Shown: positions 27,028-34,573 of the stretch, one piece after another
How the letters are laid out: the number at the start of each line of letters is the position of its first letter
Position numbering within the stretch: the stretch's first letter is position 1
NCBI GenBank assembly: GCA_036821185.1
Contig: DAISKD010000006.1
Span: 1 to 64,000 of the forward strand
Direction: 5' to 3'
Origin: CALJTV01 sp036821185
GTDB lineage: Bacteria; Chloroflexota; Dehalococcoidia; GIF9; UBA5629
DNA length: 64,000 bases
Made by a program: the position numbers and the translations under genes
The notes under the pieces: model-generated
What the model was told of the DNA's origin: nothing
Databases searched by the model: none
Seen by the model: the letters and a program-made list of their open reading frames with translations, nothing else

Positions 27028-28776
27028 TTGTACAGTTTCCAATGGCGTATCGTTATACCGTTCATCCTGCTTCTTGTTATCATCATGCTCGTGCTTGGGG
27101 CTTACCTTACGAATTCGATCAGAAATTCCCAGCTTGACAATCTACGCTTCCATCTTGAGCAGGAAGCAAAGATTATAGCAGAGGCGATTGTGCCATCTTT
27201 ACAAGGGCAGGGCTATTTCCCTGATGACTTTGCCAAAGCACTGGCAAAGAAAATGGACAGTCGCATCACGATTATCGCCCCAGACGGTACAGTCCTAGGC
27301 GATTCTGTTGAGGACCCTGCGAGGATGGAGAACCATGCTACACGTCCTGAAATTAGAGATGCTTTAGTCTATGGTGTTGGCGAGAGTACCCGTTATAGCA
27401 CGACGCTTAAACAGGAGATGATGCATGTGGCGGTACCTGTTTATGAGCAGGGTAAATTATTAGGGGTGGTCAGGACAGCGCTACCTCTGGCCACTGTAGA
27501 GAAGTCCATTGGCCGCGTAACTTTGATAATCATTGTGGCAACAGGTTTAATAACCGTGCTGGCAGTTGTAGCCGCCTGGCTGATTGCCCGGACGATGACA
27601 CGTCCTGTCCACGAGCTGACTGAAGCGGCGCAAAAAATTTCTGCCGGGGAGCTGGAACAGAAGATAACCGTAAGCACCAAAGACGAGATCGGGCGGCTAG
27701 CCCGCGCTTTTAATGACATGTCTTTGAAGCTGAAAGCTATGATGGACAGTGTCTCCGCTGAGAGAAATAAACTTGCAAACATTCTTGCCAGTATGGCTGA
27801 TGGTGTCATTATGACTGATGTCGAAGGGAGCGTGGTTTTGAGTAATGAAATGGCGGGCAGACTTTTAGGGTTCAAGGACGCAGAACCCTCGTGCAAACAC
27901 CTCATCGAATTGGTCCATGACTATGAGGTCTACGACATCTTCAAGCTATGCCTTGAGACAAGCACGGAACAGACGGTCCAATTCGAGTCCAGCCTTACCA
28001 AAAAATTCCTGCGGGCCATCGCTTTGCCGCTCAAGAGCCAGCGCCATTTAGGTGGGGTCTTAATTCTTTTCCAGGACCTCACGGAGCTGCGTAACTTGCA
28101 GACAATGCGGCGAGAACTGGTAGGTAATATTTCCCATGAGCTGCGGACGCCGCTGGCTAGCATTAAGGCAATGGTGGAGACTCTGCAAGATGGTGCAATT
28201 GATGACAAAAAGGTGGCCCTCGATTTTTTGACCCGTATAGAGGACGAGGTTGACCGTCTAACTCAGATGGTCGCCGAACTAACCCAACTTTCACGCATCG
28301 AGGCTGGACAGGCAGCGCTGAAGATTGAGCCGGTTGATATTAACAGTCTTGTAGATGAGGTGCTGATGGGACTGGCACCCTTGGCGGAGAGACAAAGGAT
28401 AGCTGTTTTGAAACAGCTTTCTCCGGACATGCCGTCAGTCCCGGCGGATAGAGAAAGAATCCGGCAGACCATCATCAACTTGGTCCATAACGCCATCAAA
28501 TTCAATAGACCAAACGGTGAGGTGGTCGTTTCCACATCGTATGACGATAGCTTTGTCTTAGTGAAGGTGAGCGATACCGGCATTGGCATCTCTCAGCAAG
28601 ACTTACCCCACATCTTTGAGCGCTTTTACAAAGCGGATAAGGCCCGCTCCGGAGGTGGTAGTGGACTGGGGCTGGCGATTGCCAAACACACCATTCAGGC
28701 CCATGGTGGTGAAATCTGGACAGAGAGTGAAGAAGGAAAGGGCTCGACCTTTATTTTCCGTCTTCCACGCAAATAA
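27028..28776 (+). CDS. phoR: Phosphate sensor histidine kinase
   Basis: A 582-aa membrane kinase. The first membrane segment is at about 8-27, then an extracytoplasmic sensor region of about 140 residues, a second membrane segment near 168-190, HAMP (RPVHELTEAAQKISAGELEQ), a PAS-like domain (about 250-350), HisKA with phosphoacceptor His370 in GNISHELRTPL, and an ATPase domain with NLVHNAIKFN, DTGIGI and GSGLGLAI. The start is TTG 27028, with GGAGAG 7 nt upstream. It lies 3 bp after phoB. The large extracytoplasmic domain is of the PhoR/WalK type found in Firmicutes rather than the short E. coli PhoR. Confidence 0.92.
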   Translation: MYSFQWRIVIPFILLLVIIMLVLGAYLTNSIRNSQLDNLRFHLEQEAKIIAEAIVPSLQGQGYFPDDFAKALAKKMDSRITIIAPDGTVLGDSVEDPARMENHATRPEIRDALVYGVGESTRYSTTLKQEMMHVAVPVYEQGKLLGVVRTALPLATVEKSIGRVTLIIIVATGLITVLAVVAAWLIARTMTRPVHELTEAAQKISAGELEQKITVSTKDEIGRLARAFNDMSLKLKAMMDSVSAERNKLANILASMADGVIMTDVEGSVVLSNEMAGRLLGFKDAEPSCKHLIELVHDYEVYDIFKLCLETSTEQTVQFESSLTKKFLRAIALPLKSQRHLGGVLILFQDLTELRNLQTMRRELVGNISHELRTPLASIKAMVETLQDGAIDDKKVALDFLTRIEDEVDRLTQMVAELTQLSRIEAGQAALKIEPVDINSLVDEVLMGLAPLAERQRIAVLKQLSPDMPSVPADRERIRQTIINLVHNAIKFNRPNGEVVVSTSYDDSFVLVKVSDTGIGISQQDLPHIFERFYKADKARSGGGSGLGLAIAKHTIQAHGGEIWTESEEGKGSTFIFRLPRK

Positions 28777-28794
28777 TCGTCCTAAGCACCAGAA

Positions 28795-28843
28795 TTTAAC
28801 ACGATTTTAACATTCCCTTAAACTACCTTTAAACTCCTATACT
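28795..28843 (+). promoter_or_regulatory. Pho box (four 11-bp direct repeats) and -10 of the pst operon
   Basis: TTTAACA (28795-28801), TTTAACA (28806-28812), CTTAAAC (28817-28823) and TTTAAAC (28828-28834) recur every 11 bp with 4-bp spacers. They are followed by -10 TATACT at 28838-28843. The repeats occupy the place of a -35 box, as expected for a PhoB-activated promoter. The leader to pstS is about 45 nt. Confidence 0.88.
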
Positions 28844-28895
28844 TAAAATGGGGTTGTAGAAAAAACTAGGCACCACTAAACTAAAAGGAGGGTGA

Positions 28896-29807
28896 ATGTC
28901 AAAATTGTCAAAATCTAAATGGGTGGTTATACCACTGGCGCTTGCCGTTGCTCTTGCCATTGCTGGTTGCAGTAGTAATGCACCAGTGGCGGATTCTAGC
29001 AGCCTTTCAGGCTCAATCAAGATTATCGGTTCCAACACAGTCACCCCTTTAAGTTCGATATGGGCGGAGAATTTTATGAAGGCCCATCCCAACGTGAGCA
29101 TCTCAGTGAGCGGTCCTGGCTCTGGAGTCGGCATCGCCGCCCTCATCGATGGTACCACTGATATCTGTCAGGCTTCTCGACTCATCACCGCCAAAGAAAT
29201 AGAAAAGGCAAAGGCGAATGGTGTTGCTCCCTATGAAATTACAGTGGCTTCAGATGGCCTTGCAGTCGTCGTTAATCCGGCGAATCCGGTCACAGAATTG
29301 ACCATAGAACAACTTTCGGCGATCTATACCAACAAGATAACTAACTGGAGAGAAGTTGGCGGTAACGATGCCCCGATAGTGGCCATAGCCAGGGACACTA
29401 ATTCCGGCACTCATGTATTCTTCAAGGAACATGTTGTTCAGATGGCAGGCCTGCCCACTGCCGACAAGACATTGGAATACGGTGATAAGGTGTTGATGCT
29501 ACCTTCGACAGAGGGAGGGGTGTCCCAGGTAGCGCGCAATCCTAACGCCATCTTTTACGCCGGCCTGGGCTATGTTAACGATAAGGTGAAGACAATCGCT
29601 GTGAAAAAGACTGCGGCTGACCCGGCAGTGAAACCCAGTGTGGCTACTGTGTTAGACGGCACATACCACATTTCCCGCCCGTTGGTCTATTACACCAACG
29701 GCGTACCAACAGGGGTTATCAAGGCCTATATTGACTATTGTCTATCGAAGGAGGGACAGAAGGTCGTACTGGAAGCTGGGTTTGTACCGCTAGTTAAAAA
29801 GAGATAA
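28896..29807 (+). CDS. pstS: Phosphate ABC transporter, substrate-binding lipoprotein
   Basis: Captures phosphate outside the membrane. It has 303 aa. A basic N-terminus and hydrophobic core end in the lipobox AIAGC (Cys25), so the mature protein should be lipid-anchored. The phosphate-binding loops are visible as GSNTVTPLS, SGPGSGVGIAALIDGTTDI and ARDTNSGTHVFFKEHV. AAAAGGAGG precedes the ATG. It is the first gene after the Pho box; a GC-rich hairpin between its stop and the body of pstC could favour its expression over the permease genes. Confidence 0.95.
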   Translation: MSKLSKSKWVVIPLALAVALAIAGCSSNAPVADSSSLSGSIKIIGSNTVTPLSSIWAENFMKAHPNVSISVSGPGSGVGIAALIDGTTDICQASRLITAKEIEKAKANGVAPYEITVASDGLAVVVNPANPVTELTIEQLSAIYTNKITNWREVGGNDAPIVAIARDTNSGTHVFFKEHVVQMAGLPTADKTLEYGDKVLMLPSTEGGVSQVARNPNAIFYAGLGYVNDKVKTIAVKKTAADPAVKPSVATVLDGTYHISRPLVYYTNGVPTGVIKAYIDYCLSKEGQKVVLEAGFVPLVKKR

Positions 29808-29824
29808 TTAGCGAGGAGGAACTG

Positions 29825-30766
29825 ATAGCACTGCAGGGGAAAATCCCTACGGTCGCCGCCTCAGTTCTAGCGTCGGGACTGAGGCGGCGGCTACGACTTG
29901 GCGAAAGGATTATCGAGGGCTGGATATTCCTTACAGGGCTGTTGGCGATAGTGGTCCTGCTGGGAATTATCTTTATCCTGCTCAAGGAGGGTTTGCCTAT
30001 TTTTGCTTATACCAGTCCTTGGAAATTTTTGTTCGGCACCCGCTGGTATCCCGTTTCAGACCCGCCTACCTTTGGTATCGCTCCGTTCTTTGTGTCTACA
30101 TTGATGATCACTCTTATTTCTACAGCGGTGGCGGTGCCGATAGGAGTTGCCTCTGCCGCCTATCTAGCTGAAGTTGCGCCCAAGAAGATAACGGAAGCAG
30201 TCAAGCCGATCATCGAAATCCTGGCTGGTATCCCCTCGGTGATGATGGGGTTCGTGGGGCTTACCCTTTTATCGCCTTTAGTGCAAAGCGCCTTTAACCT
30301 GAATACCGGCCTTTGTGGTCTCACAGCCGCCATTATGCTTTCGCTGATGAGTCTGCCGATCATAGTCAGCGTTTCTGAGGACGCATTGCATGCTGTGCCC
30401 GTGGAGTTTAAAGAAGCCTCCTATGCGCTCGGTGCCACCAGATGGGAGACCGTCTGGCATGTCTGTATCCCTTCTGCGCTTTCAGGGATTGCTGCTGCTA
30501 TTATGCTGGGGGTGGGCCGTGCCATAGGCGAGACGATGACGGTGCTAATGGTAGCCGGAGGTGCTTTAGCCGTACCGGTCTCTCTGACCGATCCTATGAC
30601 TACCATGACGGCTGCTATCGCTTCCGGCATTGGCAACGCGGTCCGCGGTGGCCTGCAGTACCAAGCCCTTTTTGCTGTTGGGCTGATCCTTTTCACCCTC
30701 ACTTTGATGGTGAATATTGCTGCCGAAAAGGTGCTGGAACGGCAGAAAAGGAAGTTCGCGAGGTAG
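29825..30766 (+). CDS. pstC: Phosphate ABC transporter permease PstC (apparent ATA start)
   Basis: Integral membrane subunit of about 313 aa with six membrane segments and the EAA-like loop EASYALGATRWETVWHVCIP. The usual N-terminal part RLGERIIEGWIFLTGLLA lies in an open frame that has no ATG, GTG or TTG until 29942; starting there would cut away most of the first membrane segment. AGGAGG at 29814-29819 is followed, after exactly 5 nt, by ATA at 29825, which I take as the start. CTG at 29831 is an alternative. The frame continues unbroken to TAG 30764-30766. An 11-bp-stem hairpin lies in codons 11-22. Confidence 0.85.
   Translation: MALQGKIPTVAASVLASGLRRRLRLGERIIEGWIFLTGLLAIVVLLGIIFILLKEGLPIFAYTSPWKFLFGTRWYPVSDPPTFGIAPFFVSTLMITLISTAVAVPIGVASAAYLAEVAPKKITEAVKPIIEILAGIPSVMMGFVGLTLLSPLVQSAFNLNTGLCGLTAAIMLSLMSLPIIVSVSEDALHAVPVEFKEASYALGATRWETVWHVCIPSALSGIAAAIMLGVGRAIGETMTVLMVAGGALAVPVSLTDPMTTMTAAIASGIGNAVRGGLQYQALFAVGLILFTLTLMVNIAAEKVLERQKRKFAR
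29855..29888 (+). repeat. GC-rich inverted repeat near the start of pstC
   Basis: GCCGCCTCAGT (29855-29865) pairs perfectly with ACTGAGGCGGC (29878-29888) around a 12-nt loop. There is no T-run, so it is not a standard terminator. Its place after pstS suits a processing or stability hairpin that raises binding-protein over permease expression, but it is inside the apparent pstC coding sequence. Confidence 0.7.
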
Positions 30767-30771
30767 CTTCA

Positions 30772-31629
30772 GTGGCGAGCCTGATTTTAGACTCACGCAG
30801 AATAACCCAGCGTACGGCTTTTATCTTTTTGGGCATAGCCACAGCTATAACCGTTTCATCAGTTTTGTTCATCATCGTATATACAATTGTCAAGGGCAGT
30901 GGTGCTCTGAGCTGGGAGCTCCTGTCACAATTTCCTTCAAAGGCAGGCCGGGAGGGTGGTATCTTACCCACCATCGTCGGCACTTTTTATCTCATGCTTG
31001 GTACTCTCCTTTTTGCTTTGCCTGTAGGAGTGATGGCGGGCATCTATCTTACAGAGTACGCCCGGGACAACTGGCTGACGAGGCTTATCAACCTTTCCAT
31101 TGCTAATTTAGCTGGTGTTCCCAGCATAGTTTTTGGGCTTTTCGGGCTAGGCGTTTTTGTTCTAGCCTTTAAGTTCGGATTGTCACTGTTAGCTGCCAGC
31201 CTTACTTTAGCCTGTCAGGGGCTGGCGATGGTGATTACCACTTCGAGGGAAGCGATACTGGCGGTACCGCGTGAATATCGCGAGGGCAGTCTTGCCATCG
31301 GGGTGACAAAGTGGCAGACGGTGAGGCATATTGTGCTACCGCAGGCCTCTCCGGGCATTATTACCGGTGCTGTCCTTGCCATCAGCCGTGCTGCCGGGGA
31401 GACCGCCCCTATATTATTAACAGGGGCTGCTTTTCTATTGCCGGCGTTGCCCAAGTCTCCCCTCGACCAGTTTATGGCGTTACCTTATCATCTCTACACC
31501 GTTGCTGCCCATGTCCCTGATATGCCCAAGGAGACCATGTGGGGTATAGCTCTCGTTCTGCTTATTGTGGTACTTTCATTTGATATGTTGGCGGCTACCA
31601 TCAGAATGAAAACAAGGCAGAGGAGATGA
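30772..31629 (+). CDS. pstA: Phosphate ABC transporter permease PstA
   Basis: Second membrane subunit of the Pst transporter, 285 aa, six predicted membrane segments. GGILPTIVGTFYLML and the cytoplasmic coupling loop REYREGSLAIGVTKWQTVRHIVLP are typical. I start it at GTG 30772, 5 bp after the pstC stop, because GAGG lies 8 nt upstream. The same frame stays open back into pstC, but that part is low-complexity out-of-frame translation. Its TGA overlaps the ATG at 31626. Confidence 0.93.
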   Translation: MASLILDSRRITQRTAFIFLGIATAITVSSVLFIIVYTIVKGSGALSWELLSQFPSKAGREGGILPTIVGTFYLMLGTLLFALPVGVMAGIYLTEYARDNWLTRLINLSIANLAGVPSIVFGLFGLGVFVLAFKFGLSLLAASLTLACQGLAMVITTSREAILAVPREYREGSLAIGVTKWQTVRHIVLPQASPGIITGAVLAISRAAGETAPILLTGAAFLLPALPKSPLDQFMALPYHLYTVAAHVPDMPKETMWGIALVLLIVVLSFDMLAATIRMKTRQRR

Positions 31630-31631
31630 CT

Positions 31632-32453
31632 ATGGGTATCAATCTTGATGTGCCGGATATTTCAGCGAGACCTGTTCAACGGTGTTCCACAAAGATAAAG
31701 GCTGAGAAGGCCAACCTATTTTATGGCACCTTCCAGGCATTACGGGACATCACCCTGGATATACCTTCCTGTGCAATTACCGCTATCATCGGTCCTTCTG
31801 GTTGTGGTAAGTCCTCGCTGTTGCGTATATTTAACCGTATGAACGACCTCATACCGGGGGCGAGGGTGGAGGGGAATGTAGAGCTCGACGGGATCCCCAT
31901 TTATGATGCGAAAATTGATGTGGCAGATTTAAGGAAAAGGGTAGGCATGGTCTTTCAGAAGCCCAATCCTTTCCCCATGTCGGTCTTTGAAAATGTGGCT
32001 TATGGACCCAGGCGCCATGGTATCAAGAATCGCGGCCAGCTTGAGGAGATTGTTGAGAAAAGTCTACGCCATGCGGCGCTCTGGGAAGAAGTCAAGGACA
32101 AGCTGGGGCAGTCAGCTCTGGCTCTTTCTGGAGGCCAACAGCAACGTCTCTGCATTGCCCGGGTGCTGGCGGTGGAGCCTGAGGTAATCTTGATGGACGA
32201 GCCGTGCAGTGCTCTTGACCCGGTGGCCACGCTTAAAATAGAAGACCTGATGCGCGATTTGTCTCAGGATTACACCATTATTATCGTCACTCATAACATG
32301 CAGCAGGCAGCAAGGGTATCGGACATGACCGCTTTCATTATGATGGAGCCGGACAGAGCAGGGGTGCTTGTTGAATACGGACCAACAGCACAGATTTTTA
32401 CCAATCCCAAAGATAAGCGTACTGAAGACTACATCACCGGGCGCTTCGGATGA
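31632..32453 (+). CDS. pstB: Phosphate ABC transporter ATP-binding protein
   Basis: ATPase subunit of 273 aa. Walker A is GPSGCGKSSLLR, the Q-loop segment is VFQKPNPFPMSVFENVAYG, the signature is LSGGQQQRLCIAR, and Walker B is VILMDEPCSALDP. GAGGAG lies 6 nt before ATG 31632; an ATG two codons earlier overlaps the pstA stop. phoU follows after 16 bp. Confidence 0.96.
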   Translation: MGINLDVPDISARPVQRCSTKIKAEKANLFYGTFQALRDITLDIPSCAITAIIGPSGCGKSSLLRIFNRMNDLIPGARVEGNVELDGIPIYDAKIDVADLRKRVGMVFQKPNPFPMSVFENVAYGPRRHGIKNRGQLEEIVEKSLRHAALWEEVKDKLGQSALALSGGQQQRLCIARVLAVEPEVILMDEPCSALDPVATLKIEDLMRDLSQDYTIIIVTHNMQQAARVSDMTAFIMMEPDRAGVLVEYGPTAQIFTNPKDKRTEDYITGRFG

Positions 32454-32469
32454 TTTCAAGGAGGTGGGC

Positions 32470-33138
32470 ATGGAAATAAGGACAGAGTTTCACAAAAAGC
32501 TCAGGCAGATCCAGGATGAAATGTTGGCGATGGGCAGCATGGTGAGCAAGGCCACTCTCCGCTCCATCGATGCCCTCAAAAATCGGGACATGGAGCTTGC
32601 CTGGCAGATTATAGCGGATGACAAGAAGATAAACCAGAAGCGGTTTGAAATTGAAGAAAAGTGCGTTGAACTCATCGCTACCCAGCAACCCATGGCCGGG
32701 GACCTGCGCACACTTGTGGCGGTACTAAACATCGTAACCGAGCTGGAGCGCATCGGCGACCATGCCGAAGGCATTGCCAGAATTACCGTAATGATAGGTG
32801 ATGAACCACCGTTAAAGCCGCTGATCGATATCCCCAGGATGGCGGAGCAGACGGTGGACATGCTACGCCGTAGCTTGGACGCTTTCATCAACCGTGATGC
32901 TGAAGCTGCAAGAAAGATTGCCGCTGAAGATGACTTAGTGGACAACCTATATGACCAGGTGTTTCGTGAACTGCTCACCTTTATGTTAGAAGACCCTAAG
33001 ACGATTACCCGGGCGACCCGCCTTATCTGGGTAGCCCACAACCTTGAGCGCAGTGCTGATAGGGTGACCAATATCTGTGAGCGTGCAGTCTTTGTGGTAA
33101 CAGGCAAGATGGAAGAGATAGGGGCGTCAAAGTATTGA
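32470..33138 (+). CDS. phoU: Phosphate signalling complex protein PhoU
   Basis: Negative regulator that couples the Pst transporter to the PhoR kinase. It has 222 aa in two three-helix repeats, each with the acidic metal-binding pattern (ELERIGDHAEGIAR and NLERSADRVTNICERA). AAGGAGGTG precedes ATG 32470. It is the last gene of the pst operon. About 270 bp follow before the tRNA-Ala gene; I see no convincing terminator in them. Confidence 0.95.
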   Translation: MEIRTEFHKKLRQIQDEMLAMGSMVSKATLRSIDALKNRDMELAWQIIADDKKINQKRFEIEEKCVELIATQQPMAGDLRTLVAVLNIVTELERIGDHAEGIARITVMIGDEPPLKPLIDIPRMAEQTVDMLRRSLDAFINRDAEAARKIAAEDDLVDNLYDQVFRELLTFMLEDPKTITRATRLIWVAHNLERSADRVTNICERAVFVVTGKMEEIGASKY

Positions 33139-33374
33139 AGGCGCCTGTTGCCTGCGGGTGAGCGATAAGGAAGTCTGTTGTGGTCTACGACCAACTTGAA
33201 TAGCCGGTTATTACTCTCCGTTTAGAGGAACGGCGGAGCGGACTTAAAGTAATCGCTCTTAGGCTTTTATAAGGGAGGGCAGGACTAATTTTGGATAGTC
33301 TAGCAATTTATTTTCTGTGTATATGGTGAGACTTTAGGAGGGAGTGGACTACAACTCACCGTTCATTTGACCCC

Positions 33375-33397
33375 ACCTCAAGTCGAAGGCTTGAGGT
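33375..33397 (-). other. Stem-loop downstream of tRNA-Ala
   Basis: Minus strand ACCTCAAG and CTTGAGGT form a perfect 8-bp stem with a 7-nt loop, beginning 13 nt after the mature 3' end of tRNA-Ala. The sequence after the stem is GGGGTC, not a T-run, so termination is uncertain. It may be a processing or stability hairpin. Confidence 0.45.
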
Positions 33398-33410
33398 CTG
33401 CTACCTTAAG

Positions 33411-33483
33411 TGGAGCTGAGGGGAGTCGAACCCCTGACCTCCTCCGTGCAAGGGAGGCGCTCTCCCAATTGAGCTACAGCCCC
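33411..33483 (-). tRNA. tRNA-Ala (anticodon TGC)
   Basis: A 73-nt cloverleaf. Acceptor GGGGCTG pairs with CAGCTCC, the D-arm is GCTC/GAGC, the anticodon loop is TTGCACG (TGC), and the T-arm is AGGGGTTCGACTCCCCT. The discriminator base is A and the CCA end is not encoded. Confidence 0.97.
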
Positions 33484-33495
33484 AGTATAGAATTC

Positions 33496-33522
33496 ATTAT
33501 ACTGGTAATGCCAGCTGGTCAA
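33496..33522 (-). promoter_or_regulatory. tRNA-Ala promoter inside the DUF1848 gene end
   Basis: Minus strand TTGACC at 33517-33522 and TATAAT at 33496-33501, spacing 15 bp (short). The expected start is a few bases before the mature tRNA 5' end at 33483. CAGTATA and TATACTG flank the start as an inverted repeat. Confidence 0.45.
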
Positions 33523-34435
33523 CAACCCCAGTACTTGTTGGGCTCGAGGACATCCATAGGGCTGGGGAGGTTGGGCAGTGCTCCTGGTACCGACGCTTTG
33601 CCAGAGTCAGGTCTCGCGTGGAGTAGCAGTAGACACAGCCGTGAAGACAGGTGTCATTGACGCCGATGTCTTTGCTTACCGTGCACAAGCAGTGCTGGCG
33701 CTGTGTAGGGTCTTTGCTGTATTTGATGTCTAGCGACCAGAGCTGACGGATTAGTCCGTCATCAATGCATTTCCCTGCCGGTATCCCGGCTGCCCGAATC
33801 GCTGGGCCAGCGGCGCAGGTGAATATCTCTAAACTATTGTCCGCGGCGATTGTCGCAAGCTCTTTAAGAAGGCCTAAATTGGTCTGGCATGCGGTATCTC
33901 TGTTGAACTTGAAGTTTGTCTCTGTTTCCAATCGGGCGAGCCTGCGCTCGGTCTTGCGATAGAGACAGACAAGACTGACCATAACACGCCCGGTAGCCCC
34001 ATTCAGCTCCCTTGCCAACCTGGAAAACCTTTCGAGGTGGTAAGCAGGTGTGGTCACGTTGGAAACGATGATGGGGTCATAGCGCCAGACCATCCGCCGT
34101 GAGCCGATACGCTGGCTTAGTTTCTGGAAAGTCTGCAGTCTTTTCCTTGTCGGAGGTAAATTGGGCTCGAGCGCGTGCGGATAGTCGTTCAAGGTAAATT
34201 GAAAGTAATAGCGGAACCCCAAGTCGTCGATTTCGTCGAGATGAGGCAGCAGCGGTGAGGGGTCTTTCGACCAGAAGACTATGGCATCAACGTCCCTGGG
34301 AAGGAGCGAAACACGGTACAGCCGTTTCGGATTTATCGGATTGGGGACAAGACACCACCCGGCTCTAAGTCTGTTGATCAGCCATTTGACATAAAATGCA
34401 GGGATGTCTGTCCTTCGGCTGGCTGAAATGATCAT
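33497..34435 (-). CDS. DUF1848 family protein
   Basis: A 312-aa protein of the DUF1848 family, recognised by its N-terminus MIISASRRTDIPAFY and the C-terminal cysteine cluster (CLCTVSKDIGVNDTCLHGCVYCYS). The TIM-barrel-like body (VFWSKDPSPLLPHL, RYYFQFTLNDYP) and the C-rich end resemble radical SAM-type metalloproteins, but the canonical CxxxCxxC is not at the N-terminus. Function is unknown in the family. No good ribosome site precedes the ATG. Its last 25 bases overlap the tRNA-Ala promoter. Confidence 0.85.
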   Translation of the reverse strand: MIISASRRTDIPAFYVKWLINRLRAGWCLVPNPINPKRLYRVSLLPRDVDAIVFWSKDPSPLLPHLDEIDDLGFRYYFQFTLNDYPHALEPNLPPTRKRLQTFQKLSQRIGSRRMVWRYDPIIVSNVTTPAYHLERFSRLARELNGATGRVMVSLVCLYRKTERRLARLETETNFKFNRDTACQTNLGLLKELATIAADNSLEIFTCAAGPAIRAAGIPAGKCIDDGLIRQLWSLDIKYSKDPTQRQHCLCTVSKDIGVNDTCLHGCVYCYSTRDLTLAKRRYQEHCPTSPALWMSSSPTSTGVVDQLALPV

Positions 34436-34497
34436 GCCTGTGTTGTCAAAAAATTCATGATTTTCCGCTAAAAGTATATACTATCTGGAGCCGCCTT

Positions 34498-34526
34498 TTC
34501 ATTTTATCTGCTTTCTCGATTATAAT
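34498..34526 (+). promoter_or_regulatory. Possible promoter of the HTH/ferredoxin gene
   Basis: TTCATT at 34498-34503 and a perfect TATAAT at 34521-34526, spacing 17 bp. The expected leader is about 40 nt and ends with AAGGAGAGG. Confidence 0.45.
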
Positions 34527-34573
34527 TGTTGCCATCTGGTCATATTCCAAAGCACGGAAGGAGAGGAATTTCG

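Noticed and set aside
30442..30771. Long N-terminal extension of pstA (frame open from 30442)
   Set aside because: It is an out-of-frame translation of pstC with low-complexity Cys/Arg/His sequence; a good ribosome site and PstA-like N-terminus support GTG 30772.
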